Below are positions 42,978 through 54,296 of a stretch of DNA of 64,000 nucleotides, piece by piece. The notes under the pieces were generated by a model, which was not told the origin of the DNA, made no database searches, and worked only from the letters and a program-made list of their open reading frames with translations. The position numbers and the translations under genes are program-made. Within the stretch, counting starts at the first letter, position 1, and every line of letters starts with the position of its first letter. The stretch is from NCBI GenBank assembly GCA_037355855.1, contig CM074758.1:2577001-2641000 (forward strand), read 5' to 3'. This DNA comes from Pseudo-nitzschia pungens (Eukaryota > Bacillariophyta > Bacillariophyceae > Bacillariales > Bacillariaceae).

Positions 42978-45225
42978 TCACTGGTTGCTCAGAGTCGGAC
43001 AGGCGTTGGCATAGTGTCCCGGTTGATTGCATCGGAAGCAAACGACGGTGCCGTTTCCGGAATTGGTATTTGCCGAACGAGCCCAACCGGAATTATTGTT
43101 TCGAGCGCTGTTGCTCTGGAATGTTCTGTTGTTGCTGTTGCTATTGCTGTTGCCATTTCTGTTGCTGTTGCGGAAGGTCGACCGGCGATGGTTGTTGGTA
43201 CCGACCCGATCCGTCTGCGGCAACTGGATCTGCGCGTCCTCTCGAAAGCGCGCGTCGCACAGCACGCAGGCCGCGGTCTCCCGTCCCAGGTGGGGAGGAA
43301 CCCCGCCGGGTTTCCAATGGAAGACGAGTTTTCGCACGGCCGACCCCGACCCGACCCGTGCTGCTGCAGGCTCCGCAAACGTGCTCGTCTCCCGGAAGAA
43401 CCTCCACGCTCCGACACGCGCGGGGCAGCCACACGGTGTAGCCGCACCGCTGCCGGGCCGCATAGTTGGAGCACGACAGGACGTATCCCCGGGTGGTTTT
43501 GCGGAGGGTGACCCTCCCGCTTCCGCTTCCGCCGCCGCTTCCCGCGGCGTTCGTTTCCGAGCAGAACGGGCACGCAAAGACCTCCGCGTCCCCTCCCTTG
43601 GTTCCGCCGGCGAGCGCGCACGTCGGATGGGTGCACGAAAAGCAGCGGTGATGGGTGGCGTTCCCCCCGCCGTGTTCCGCGGGAGGATCCGAATAGCACC
43701 TGGGACAAATGTTGTACCCGTTGCCTTCGTAGCCGTCGCCCCTCGCCACGGCAATCACCTGAAAGTTGCAAATGGGACATTTTACGGGTGCCCGGTGCTG
43801 GTTGTTGTTGTCGCCTCCGTCTTCGGACGTCTTTGGACGGAACTGACCTTTCCGGGGCATGACGTATCCTTCTTGGCAGGTGTTGCAGAACAATAGCTTT
43901 CGGGGTATATCGTTGTTGCTATCGTTGTGGCTATTGTTGTTGCTGTTCCCGCCTCCCCCCCTCCGCCGACCGCCGCTTCCGGTTCGTCGCCGTTCTTGCT
44001 TCAGGGCCATCGGTTGCCCGCAATTCCCGCATTCGCTGAACCGATCTCGAACGACCTCCGTGTGATCGTTCCCGGCTCCGATCCGCTGGAATCGCCTTTC
44101 CATGGCCCGGTCGAGTTTGTGGGCGTCCCTCGTGGCCGTGAGGTAGCAGTCCTTCATCTTGTTCAGGATGAGCGGAACGATCTCGTCCCTCGTTTTCTGT
44201 CGATTCGCCACCAGGTTGCACTCGTGCTCCGTTTCTCTCCGCAGATCGGGTTTGTTCAGCTGGTACCCCATGCTGTTGTATCCCTCCACCAGGGCGATCC
44301 CGAGCGGCGTTGGCGAGAACCGCTGGTTCCCGTCCTTGATCGCGTAGTCCCGATCCTGGATGGTGGCGATGTGCTGCGCGATGGTGGCGTCCGTTCCGAT
44401 CCCGGCCCGGTCCATGAGGGTGATGAGTTCCGGTTCCGAAATCGGCAGGGGGGGCGTGGTTCGTCCCTCCTTCATCAGGAGCGAGTGTGGGGCGATCCGG
44501 CTTCCGACCACCAGGCGGGGGAGTTCTCCCTGCCCCGTCGACCAGCGCTCCCACGGGTGATAGATCTCCAACCAGTTTTTCTGCTCGATCATGAGCCCCC
44601 GGGCGGTGAATTCCTCCGAGGCGATCGTCACCGTCAGCGAGGTCTCCCTCCCGATCGCGTCCCTCGAGCAGCAGGCCAGGTAGTGCCTGGCAACGAGACC
44701 GTAGACCTTCCGTTGGATCGGACACCCGATCTCGCTCGGATCGACGGCCTTGCAGGGGGTGATGGGTGGATGCGCCTGGTCGTCGTGCTGCCCCGCCCGG
44801 GGGGTCCGAAAAAAGCCGTTTTCGTGGAGCAGTCGATTCGCGTAGGACGCGTACGGCCCGGCGGCATCGGCCAGGCCGGAAAAGTCCCGCAGCAGGGAAC
44901 GGTGGTCGAATTCGGGCCGGAATCGCTCGGTCTCGGTCCTCGGGTAGCTGATCAGCCCGCTCTGGTACAATTGCTCGGCCGCGTTCATGAGGGTCTCCGA
45001 TCCGATCCCCAGGTAGCGAGACGCTCGTTTTTGCAGCTCGATGGTCGCCAGGGGAACCGGCCTCCACCGGTTCTTGGGCCGTCCCTCGAGCCCGGTGACG
45101 GTCGCGACGCACGGTGTCGTGTCGAGGCACGATTCGTAAATGGCCAGGGTTGCCAATCGGTCGTACAGGCGCTGGCGTTTCCACGCGAAGGCAATCGGGC
45201 GGGCATTGCTGTTGTTGTTATTATT

Positions 45226-45263
<38 letters not shown>

Positions 45264-46330
45264 GGCTTTGGTTGGGTTCATTGCCATTGTCATTGCCATT
45301 GCCATTGCCGCCGCCCCCCGCATCCGCTCCCCCTTGCCGTTGCGGCACTTTCAGCGTGAGCTCCAGAAACCAAAAGTCTTCCGGCACGAAAAATCTCGAT
45401 CCGGGCCCACCGTTCCACCACGAACCCCAGCGTCGGAAACTGGCAGGGCCCGTAGCTCACCACGCCCGAAAACCCGCCACTCCCACCGCCGTTGCCATTG
45501 CCATTGCCGTTGCCCCCATGGTTATTGGCATTATTGGTATTAGTATTGCGGTGGTTCGCCGGAGGCAGCTGGAATTTCCGCTGCAGCCGGAGGGTCTGGA
45601 ATCGCGTAAAGGCCGCGCCCACCCGCAGGTCGAGTTCCGACCGGGCCTGGACCGCCTGCACGAAGTGGTCGTTGATCCGGCCGAGGGTTCCCAGGGCCCG
45701 CCGGATTTCCGGTCCCAGGACCGTCGAGAAGCGGGCCCGGTAGACGTGGGGTTCCAGCCTCCGGTTGGAGTCGAGGCACACTTGGAGGACCTCGTCGGCG
45801 ATGGCTTCTCCCTCCCGGTCGCAATCGAGCCACAGGACGAGGCCGTCGACGGTTCTGGCCAGGTTGGTGAGCATGCGGCGGAGGGGAACCATGTCGTCCT
45901 TGTAGACGACCTCGAGGGGAGCCTCGAAGAGCTGCACCGGATCGCACCGGCTCCAGCCGTATTCGGAGGCGAATTCGATCCCGGCCAGGTGGCCCCGCAC
46001 CGACGTGGTGATCATTTTGTGGGGGCGATCGTTGTCGTGGTTGTTATTATGATTGTTAGGATTGTTATTCTGATTGTCGTTTTCGTTTTCGTTGCCGTTG
46101 GCCTGCGAAAAGACGTCCCGAAAGACCACGTTGTCGTGCGTAAAAATCTGTGCCGCTTCTCGCCGCATGGGCGCCCCCTCCCGGGCTCCGGGCATCCGGT
46201 GGAAGACCGCCGCCAGGGCCCTGGCTACCGACGGTTTTTCGGCGACGTTGAGCAGGACGGGAGGTCCCTGCCGTCGTCCTCCCCTCCCCCCGCGCGCCGC
46301 GGAAGGATTGCGGTTGGAAGTCCCGGGCAT
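42978..46330 (-). CDS. TOP3A: DNA topoisomerase III (type IA), with two frame breaks
   Basis: ATG 46330 (MPGTSNRNPSAA) leads into the Toprim domain: LLNVAEKPSVARALAAVF, then VDGLVLWLDCDREGEAIADE. SYGPCQFPTLGFVVERWARI follows, and the catalytic tyrosine motif GLISYPRTETERF. Later come the decatenation-gate parts (HPPITP, DRAGIGTDATIAQHIATIQD), several Cys4 zinc ribbons (CGNCGQPM, CNTCQEGYVM, CPICNF...CPRC, CACPFC type) and a CCHC knuckle at the very end (CFRCNQPGHYANACP). Together that is about 1,115 aa with the plan of TOP3-alpha, which works with RecQ helicase and RMI1 to dissolve recombination intermediates. Two single extra bases break the frame: in the T5 run at 45389-45393 (IEIF to VPEDFWF) and in the GGGTC-rich stretch at about 43342-43358. 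A poly-Asn insert (about 45200-45290) comes from GTT/ATT repeats. Confidence 0.88.
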
Positions 46331-47883
46331 TGCGGTTTCGTTCGTTCTACCTGCCTGCAATTGCGCAGCAAGTACGGTACGGTGCGGTGCGGTGCGGTAC
46401 AATAGGCACGAGTAGCAGTGCTTTTCAATTTGTCGAGCACTCTTCGTTCCGAGCCGTGTGCGCGCCGGCAATGGCAGGATTGGAAATTCGGTTGTGGCAA
46501 AGGAAATGCGGTCGCGGTAGTGGTAGTGGTCGCATGGAAGCAAGGAACGGACGCCGATCGTGCGAATGAATCGATCAATGAATGAATTAATGGAAGTCGT
46601 CGAATTGAAATTCTTCCGTCCCTACGAGTTCTCTCGAGCCGAATAAAAGGATGCAGACAACAACACTCTATCCACTACGACTTTGTGATCGGCAAGCCTT
46701 GCTGCGGAGCGGACTTCCGACGACGAAGATGAAAAATGAACGAAAGAGCGATTTTTTGGAGATGAGTAATCTGGTGATCTGTGAGATACCGTACGGTGGA
46801 TGATGAGCACCGTATCGTATTTCGTAAGATTACTGCTTTCTCCGTCCAATTGTACTGTAAGGTTACGGTAAAACCTTACGGTAACCTTACTCGTACGAGT
46901 CACTGGATGGAAAATGCATGCAAAATACTGGCGCGAATGACGATGAAGCTTTGTTGGTACTCGTAATCTTAGTATTCATACATATGATAAATATCGTATG
47001 AAGATATGTATCTGGTATATACCCCGAATAGGTAACCGGGGAACACTAAGTTACTTCTCTACCGGTACGGTAGTAGCGTACATTACACAAGATGTTCCGG
47101 TACAAACGTGGACATGTACTGTGTACCGGTACCGGTAGTTCTTCCATACGGTAAGACCTTAATTAAAATGCGAACACTATTTTGATTGATGTAAGGTTAA
47201 CTTACCATGTGTCCGGCGTCCAGCGCCCAGTTCGCATCCTTCGGTTTTCAACGCTGTTCTCGAAGTCATAGGAACTCGTTGCGTCACACATTCAAAAACA
47301 AACAGTTCGATTGGTTCCTCGTTTGATTGTTTCGTTCTTCTCTTGTTCTCTGCAACGTCTCTACTACTACGTACGAAGTATTACTGTATTATTTAATTTT
47401 TTACGATTGCTCCGCTGATGGATCGCTTCTCGTTCCGGATTGTCTCGCGTCAGTAAGTTTGTCATTTTTCAGTTGTTCTCGATGCATGCTGATCCGCCAT
47501 CGATCGATTGGTCGAACACCGAGACCCGTTGAAGGGGCGAAGGCCCAATGGGTTCCGTTCACAGCCGGGTTTCTCAAAATTCAAAACAATATCATGGAAT
47601 GAACGAAGGAATGAATGAATGAATGAATCAATCAATCGAAGAGAATCATCCTCCACAGAAAAAAATACACGTACCGGAATACCAAGAACGTTCATCCGAG
47701 CGCGGAACAGAGAACACCCACCCTTCCTCCCCGCATCCACAAAACGATTATTCGCAATTGGAACAACAAACACTAGCAACAAAACGCAACAAAACGCAAG
47801 AAAGGCAACAGTCCGAACGGAACCATCGCATCGCATCCAATCGCATCGCATCAAATCGCGTCACCACCACCACCACCACCACC
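46331..47883. promoter_or_regulatory. Divergent region, TOP3 / plastid-targeted protein
   Basis: 1.55 kb head-to-head spacer. It shows the intergenic word family at its densest: TGTAAGGTTACGGTAAAACC, then TTACGGTAACCTTACTCG and TACGAG (46855-46900), and ACCGGTACCGGTAG near 47131. Simple repeats are GGTGCGGTGCGGTGCGGTAC (46380) and GAATGAATGAATGAATGAATC (47609). A CACCACCACC run just precedes ATG 47884. No gene supported. Confidence 0.45.
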
Positions 47884-48816
47884 ATGAACTCTTCCTCCAA
47901 CACGTGCGACGGTCGCCGTCTCCCGGCGTGCGCGTCCCTCGTTTTCCTCCTTTTCGGCCTCAACGCGGAGCGGTCGGCCGCCTTTCAATCGCACAAGCGC
48001 AACTTTCCCCCCGCCGCTTCCACCCAGGGCGGCGGTGACGATCACCACCACACAAAAAAAACGATCCTGACCGATGAAATGAACATTCTTCCGCAGGCGA
48101 CCGGAACCGGAAGCGATCCGGTTGCCGCGTCCGTCGATCTGATCGACGTCGATCTCGAAAAGGCGCAGGACTTTGCCGCTCATTTCGGAAAATATTCGTA
48201 CGAAGACATCGAACACATGCGGGATGGTAAGTCGGGGGCATCGACTCCGCAGAAGGACGGAACAAAAAAAAATAGTGATTGTCATTGTCATTGTTGTTGT
48301 CATTGACGTGAAAGACTAACTCGTGCATTCTTTCGTTTGTGCAATGTGCGATCCAATTCAACATTACACAACACAACATTACACAACGCTCCACACGGAC
48401 AGATCTCCACACCCACCGTCTGCAGAACATGGCCCTCGGCAACGACGAGTACTCGAACGATCTGCTCTTCCTGGAGCGCGTTCCTCGAGGACGATCTCAC
48501 CACCCAGCTCAACGAGTTGAGAAACGAAATGCCCGATCCCTACCTCTTTCGATACCCGGACAAGGAACCCGAATCCTCCGCCAAAATACGGGCCCCGATC
48601 GGCATCGACGGTTTGCCGGGTCCCGACGTGTTCCGGGTCGCATCGTCCGACAACAACACGAAGAAGCAACATGCCAAGAATACCAATGCAAATACCAATG
48701 CTCTCCACCAAAAGCTGGATTTCTACGAAGAGCTGGTCGAGGAGGGCGTCCTGGAATCCCTGGCGATCTGCGCCATCCTCGGGGTCTTGATGATGGCCCC
48801 CGCGCACCTCGTGTAG
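47884..48816 (+). CDS. Plastid-targeted membrane protein of unknown function, two exons, one frame break
   Basis: Exon 1 is 47884-48226 and exon 2 is 48403-48816; the intron is GTAAGT...GGACAG, phase 1. The protein starts MNSSSNTCDGRRLPACASLV and has a signal-peptide core (FLLFGLNAE), then RSAAF/QSHKRN, the SAAF variant of the diatom plastid motif with the obligatory Phe. The mature part is acidic: DLEKAQDFAAHFGKYSYEDI, DEYSNDLLFLE, LEDDLTTQLNELRNEMPDPY, LFRYPDKEPE. It ends in one hydrophobic span (ESLAICAILGVLMMAPAHLV). Between LLFLE and FLEDDL the frame shifts by one surplus base at GAGCGCG (48474-48480). I recognise no family. The layout suggests a single-pass plastid or thylakoid protein with its tail buried. 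The total is about 251 aa once the frame is corrected. Confidence 0.72.
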
Positions 48817-49851
48817 AAAAAAGCGCCGCCGAATTGCTCCGTCGTTTCGTCGCGACGAAACTGCGAGCGGCCGCATTCGCCTTTTGCGGACGGTTCGCGG
48901 TTGGCTTGCCCCGTGTTGCAAACAAGGGATCGGCGAGGGAAAAGATCACATCCATTGCGCTCGGGGCAAATCGACGCCGCATTAGGGCTGGCCACGGAAC
49001 ACAGCACAGCACAGCACAGCAAGCAACTCGTAACTTGCAAGCGCCTCATCGGGAGTGTGAACGCGGCACTCCGATCCAAATCGAAACACACCCAAAAAAA
49101 TTGTATACTGCGAGTATTATACGATCATCATTGCATCATGGCAAAATTACTGCATCCACATTCGAACCGTTCCTCTTGTTCTCACAAACACGTCCATCCA
49201 TTCCCATGCACCAAGTGGAACATCGCTCCCATCCGTATCATTATCATTACATCATTATCATCATCATGCACAAAACGAACGAATGCTCAAACGATAGATA
49301 TCCAAAGCGACCGCCATATGGCAGCATAACTAGCGGCTTAGTTTTTAGACCATGGACTCAAGCGGCACGAACCATATTTTGCTGCAGCAGAACGCTTGGC
49401 CTTTTTTCGTTCTTCGATTCATTCGTTTGCGTTCGTCATTGCTCGTTCTTTGCCGTTGCTAAATAAATAGTAGTAGTAGTAGTAGTAATAGTACCATCGT
49501 GAGAGGAAAGGTGGATTTGCAGCGGTGCGTGCGCCCGTGATTCGCAGCGTTCCGAATGCGTCCCTGCGCACGCGCAAGGCGCGAGAAGAATCGACGCCGG
49601 CGCTGGCTCGGGTGACGAAACCGGAACGGAACGAAAGAACGCAACCGGTCGCATCGATCGAGGCATCTCCATCCGCCTCACCCCACAAGACGAGACGCAC
49701 GGAGGTGCGATATGCTTTCGTTTCCAACACCGGAACCGCCATTCGCGACGCCAAGAGTTTCGGCCAGTGAATGACACGGCACGGCACGGCACGGCACAAC
49801 GCATCCCATTCCACTCCACTCCACTCCACTCCATTCACCTCCGCCGCGCGT
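48817..49851. other. Convergent intergenic region
   Basis: About 1 kb between converging plastid-protein genes. It carries CACAGCACAGCACAGCA near 49001, a TAGTAGTAG run near 49470, and CGGCACGGCACGGCAC with CCACTCCACTCCACTCC near 49780-49830. The long ORF 48339-49466 in another frame has no coding features. Confidence 0.45.
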
Positions 49852-50556
49852 TTAGAACTTCATGACGGTCGATTCCATCCGCCCCAGTTCGTCGTAGATC
49901 GCGTTGATCATGGCGGTCGATTCCACCATCGCCCGGCACCGGACCTTGGTGAATTTCTTGCCCCTCGGAACGACCTCGACCTCCGTGTCCTCGTCCCCGG
50001 TGGTCTCGAAGACGATTCGTTTCACGCGCTCGGCGTAGTCGTCGCTTTCGTTGTCGCTTTCGTTGTCGCTTTCGCTCTGGGGATTCGTTCGCTCTTCGGC
50101 GGAAACCCGGCCGACCACGTCAAAGGTGTGCAGCATCGGAAAGGTGATGAGCGCCCTCATGATGTTCCCGTCCTGGTTTTCGTCGTCGGCCGTTCCCTCC
50201 GCCGGGTCGTAGTCCCCCATCAGGGCGTGGACCTTGTGCTTGAAGCGGTCCGTGAGATTGGATCCGCCGTCTTTGATTCGAACGGTGGCCGTGTCCATCT
50301 CGAACGACGGCGAAAGCGACGATGGAACGGCGTTTGGTTGGTCGTTGTCGCTGTCGTTGTCGCTGCTGTCATCCTTGTCGGCCGAAGAAGCGTTATTGTT
50401 GCTGTTCTCCGCGGTGAATCGTCGGATCCGGTTCGCTCTGGCTGCTGCCACCGATGGTGCGGGGACAAATGCGGTTGATGCTTGGATGTTCCAGCACACC
50501 AATAGTGGCAGGAGAAACTTCTTGATTGCGGCGAAGGATCGAGGGGATGGCACCAT
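49852..50556 (-). CDS. Plastid-targeted DUF493 (YbeD-like) protein
   Basis: A single-exon, intact protein of 234 aa starting MVPSPRSFAAIKKFLLPLLV. The signal peptide core (FLLPLLVCWNIQ) is followed by ASTAFVPAP, a good plastid motif of diatoms with Phe at +1. An acidic Asn/Asp spacer follows, then LITFPMLHTFDVVGRVSAEE and FETTGDEDTEVEVVPRGKKF, and a tail with KVRCRAMVESTAMINAIYDE and LGRMESTVMKF. This is the ferredoxin-like fold of DUF493/YbeD (FPxxxxxKVxG, then KxxxxSxxxxxxxxxxxxxxxxYxxLxxxxxVxxxL). Bacterial YbeD is a small regulatory-type protein of unclear function near the lipoate genes; plant homologues are plastid proteins. The DNETD-type (SDNESDNESD) repeat is low-complexity. Confidence 0.85.
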   Translation of the reverse strand: MVPSPRSFAAIKKFLLPLLVCWNIQASTAFVPAPSVAAARANRIRRFTAENSNNNASSADKDDSSDNDSDNDQPNAVPSSLSPSFEMDTATVRIKDGGSNLTDRFKHKVHALMGDYDPAEGTADDENQDGNIMRALITFPMLHTFDVVGRVSAEERTNPQSESDNESDNESDDYAERVKRIVFETTGDEDTEVEVVPRGKKFTKVRCRAMVESTAMINAIYDELGRMESTVMKF

Positions 50557-51140
50557 GTTGCTCTGACCAAATTCAAGGCTACTGTATTGTGTTTGCGGTG
50601 GGGGGCTCTGTGTGTAAGGTGTTAGAGTCGAGTTGTTGTATCGTTGCGTACTCGTACAAGTACAGAAGGGTTAAAAGGAGGAACGATAACAAGTACGTAA
50701 TTACCCGTACTCGTACTCGTTGCTGGTGGGAATACCGTACTTCACACATCACCTCACGGATGAGTGCCATGGCCATGGTGTTGGTTTTGATGACGACAGA
50801 GGATAAAATAAGAAATTAGTGGCACGACTTTTCTTTTTTGAGATGTCTCGATTGATTGATTCATTCGATTCGATTCGATTCGATTGATTCAATCTTAATC
50901 ACGATTGATTCGATCTCGTGTAGAACATGTCACTTCTTTTCCTTCCGCGATCTTCCGTGTCAGATGGGTTTTCTCCCCTTCTCACCAGTTTTGTCACTTT
51001 TTTTCTCTTTGTTGCATAAGATCTTACCGCCTGGTTTGTGCCAACACCGTACCGTACCGTACCGGTAAAGTTGTGTCATACTTCTAATCAAAAAGAATCA
51101 ACCCCAATTGACTACACTACACACTATATATACTAAAAAC
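50557..51140. promoter_or_regulatory. Divergent region, DUF493 / SDR
   Basis: 584 bp between head-to-head genes. Contains ACTCGTACTCGT near 50708, GATTGATTCATTCGATTCGA near 50849 and ACCGTACCGTACCGTACCGG near 51046, just upstream of the SDR start. Confidence 0.4.
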
Positions 51141-52294
51141 ATGTCGGACACTGCCAAAACAACAACCCCTTTGTCGTCGAGATGGTCGCTCCACGGCCGG
51201 AACTTTGTTGTGACTGGAGGAACGAAAGGAATCGGAAAAGCCGTGGTCCGATCACTTCTGAACAACCATGCCGGTGGCGTGCTGTTTTGCTCCCTGTCGC
51301 CGTGTGATCTCGACGACTACATTGCCTCGCTGGAACTCGAACTCGATCTCACTGCTGCTGCTGCTGCTGCACCCGTTATTCGACACGTGAGTTGCGACGT
51401 CTCCACGGAAGACGGGCGCGCCGCACTCGTGGACGCCGCGAGGGCCGCCTTTGGATACGACGAGACGACCAATCCCCGCTGTTTGCACGGCCTGATCAAC
51501 AACGTGGGGATCAACGTCCGGCAGCCGATCCTGGAACAGACGCCCGGAGAGTACAGTTCCATGTTTCGGACCAACGTCGACGCGGCCTACTTCTTGGCGC
51601 GCGGGTTCTCGGACCTCCTGAGCGACGGGAGCACGATCGTCAACGTCTCGTCGGCGGCGGGGGTCCGATCGAGCGGAACCGGTGCCGCCTACGGGATGAG
51701 CAAGGCGGCCATCAACCACTTCACCCGCATACTGGCCTGCGAATGGGCGGGTCGGGGCATTCGGGTGAATGCCGGTTGCGCCGTGGATGACGGTGAGTTG
51801 AGTTGGATAGAGTTGAGTTGAGTTGAGTTGGATTGAGTCGAGTCGAGTCGAGTCGATGTCATCGGATTGTTTGCCAACCAAATTGGGGAATGCCAGATGC
51901 CTTGACGAGATTAGTGGTTTGCCTCGAATCTGGATTCTCACGCAGCGAAATTGTTTGCGTCCGTCCCGTATTTTGAACGCTATATGGGATTCCAATCCGA
52001 TTGGTTCTCGCGAACGCGACGCTGCTTGCACAACTTGTTGCGTGCTGGCCGCTGGCTATCCGGTACCGATGCAGATGACACCGATGCTCCGAGAGGCCGT
52101 CGCGAACAACCCGTCCCAGCTGGAAAAGGTGGAGGCGTGGACACCCATGGGTCGGTTAGGCGAGCGCGGAAGAGGTCGCCGATCCGGTGGTCTTTTTGTG
52201 CATGCCGGCATCGAGTTACATCACGGGGCAAGTGCTCGGAATCGACGGCGGGTTGACGGCACAGGGATTCAACGGGCCGACCTGCGAGCCGTAG
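51141..52294 (+). CDS. Tropinone-reductase-like short-chain dehydrogenase, two exons, two frame breaks
   Basis: Exons 51141-51792 and 52075-52294 flank a 282-bp GTGAGT...GCAG intron, phase 0 after correction. The start is ATG 51141 ([17 protein letters not shown]). SDR landmarks: the NAD(P) motif [14 protein letters not shown], the LINNVGIN motif (tropinone-reductase type NNVG), [11 protein letters not shown] with the catalytic Ser region, [13 protein letters not shown] with the YxxxK pair, and GIRVNA. Then one surplus base in GCCGGTTGCG (about 51772-51781) separates VNA from VAPWMT; exon 2 continues [29 protein letters not shown] second surplus base in GAGCGCGGAAG (52162-52172) precedes [20 protein letters not shown] and [14 protein letters not shown], ending at TAG 52292. 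Family members reduce ketones with NADPH; the substrate is unknown. Intron 1 begins with GAGTT/GAGTC pentamer repeats. Confidence 0.85.
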
Positions 52295-52506
52295 GAAGCA
52301 AACTACGATGCGACTGTGATAGTCTTGCGGACAATCCCGTGGCCGGAAAACCAACCGTCAGCGATGCAGACCGGACAAAGTAACAGTCACAGAGTAAATT
52401 AAGTTACTAAAAACGAATTTTGAGTGTTCTCAATAACGTGTTTGGATTCTATTTGAAAGGTTGTGAGCTCTAAATCAACCGGTACGACCATTCCTCGAAG
52501 CCCATC

Positions 52507-54296
52507 TCAGTTGCTTTCTTTTCGTTTCCGGCTGGCTGCGAGAGGGTCTCGCACCGACGGATCCGGAAACGTCAAATCGGAACAATCGATGACTCCTGTT
52601 TTCGGGTCCGTCTCGCAGGCGGAACACGCCAGATCGAACAGCCCGTGGATGGTTTGGAGGACAGACGATCGGCGCTCGGGATCGGTTCCCCAGATCAGCT
52701 CCAGGGCGTTCCACGCCGGTGTCGCGTGGAGCAACAGGTATTCGTTGCCGGGGTTCTGGGAATAGGAATAGGCCCCCAGCGTCGCGCTGCACGACAACCG
52801 GCAGGCAATGAGGAGCGGCAGGTGTTGCCGCTCCTCGGGAGTGATCGGCCGGACCGAGTGGTATCCACGCAGCATGGCCGCGGCGGCGGCCAGCGAGCGC
52901 TTGTGTTTGCCAAAGGCGTTCAGCATGGAATAGGCCATGGCGACCGACAAATCCAGAATCGTCCAGCTGTCGCAATGCGGTAGTGGATACGGCGGCTGGA
53001 CGCGTTGCGACAAAGCAGAAACGAAAAAACAGTACACACAAACAAAAAGACCATGAGTGCAAGCGAATCCATCTCGGGATGTTAAAACAGTTCCGCAAAA
53101 ACACAAAAAGAAAACAATGATCCAAAACTGTTTGAACGCCGTCGTCATGACATTATCCACCTATCGATCTTGTTGCATATCGAGGATGGCCATGATAGCG
53201 TTGACGCTCCGGGGCTTTAATCCGTGGTTTGTTGTAGCTCTAAGTTTTGAAGAATCCGACACGGCTGGAAAGAAACGGATGCCTCCGACGACGTTTTTGT
53301 CAATCGGTCGACATCCACATCATCCGGAGACCACGAACTGAATTGTGGAATCGAGAAGGACTCTCTAGTTTACACGAGCTCGGTACGAGTACCAACTATC
53401 GCCAAAACAAAAAACAAAACCTTGGTTTTTTCTTACCTTTCTACGGAATCGCCGAAATCGAGCACCCCCGAAACGCAAAAGTCGTCACCCAACAAAAAGT
53501 TGGCATCGTTAAAGTCGGCATGAATCAGCGCCTTGGCGAAGGATTTTTCCGCGACCCCACTGTCGATGAGATCTTTTTGGAAGGTTTCGATGACGCTCTC
53601 GACGATCGATCGCCTTCGGTCGTCGGTGACGTATTGGACAAAGTCTCGCAGATCCGTGGTGTTCTTGCCGTCCCACTGGTGGTACCGCTTTGCGGCCGCC
53701 AGTTGGTCCGTGTCCGGCAACGACGAGAGTGCCACGCTCAGATTCCCGAGGAAACGACCAGCGTCCGCTAGACATTCGATGGGAAGCATGTGATAGTCAC
53801 TCATGGGTCTTCCGTGGACCCATCCCAACAATCGGAGGACCAAGGGAGTGGGCGAATCCTCCTTTGAGTGGACCGGGAGCGAAGCAACGGCGACGGGTGT
53901 CGACGCGGACGAACCCTGAGAGGTGGGTTTCTGTGGTATGTTGGTCGAGATCCCACACTCGTTGAGGTGCATCATGATGGCGTTCTGCAAATGAATGGCC
54001 GACTTTTTGTATCCGTTGTCTTCCTTGTCACTCTGCAGGTACTGAATCAAATCCCTGGATTCGACTCCGTTGTGGACCTTTGCGAGGTAATCGGTCCCAT
54101 CTACCGTGATCCAGAAGTTGCGATCATCGTAGCTATCCAACTCCTTCTTCAGCTTGATTTCAACGCCTTCTTTTCCGTCGCAAAAGTACGTTCGGACCGC
54201 TTCGAGGACTTGATCGGCGGTGGGATCGGGTTTCAGTTTTTTGCGCAGGATTTCCTCCTCGCCGTTGTTGCTGTTATCAGCGTCTGTGTTTGACAT
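52507..54296 (-). CDS. HYKK: Hydroxylysine-kinase-like (APH family) phosphotransferase, two exons
   Basis: Exons 54296-53437 and 52966-52507, with a 470-bp GTAAGA...GACAG intron, phase 2, give an intact 439-aa protein. It starts MSNTDADNSNNGEEEI. The kinase-like order is an N-lobe (LKKELDSYDDRNFWITVDGT then DYLAKVHNG, with the Lys), LRLLGWVHGRPM at the hinge, GRFLGNLSVAL, the Brenner loop LIHADFNDANFLL (His, Asp, Asn), and GVLDFGDSVERSWTILDLSV, which carries the DFGD magnesium motif across the splice. A helical C-lobe follows (LRGYHSVRPITPEERQHLP, LLHATPAWNALELIWG). HYKK uses GTP to phosphorylate 5-hydroxylysine in lysine breakdown in animals; the related APHD family has other substrates, so the exact one is uncertain. 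That it is intact beside the shifted genes is notable. Confidence 0.8.

Noticed and set aside
43927..46405. Plus-strand ORFs of 421 and 538 aa opposite TOP3
   Set aside because: They mirror the GC-rich TOP3 coding sequence, lack domains, and the sense strand has full topoisomerase motifs.
48339..49466. 375-aa plus-strand ORF
   Set aside because: It overlaps the plastid-protein exon in a different frame for most of its first part and then runs through repeat-rich non-coding DNA. Only its MALGNDEYSNDLLFLE part is real, as part of exon 2 before the frame break.
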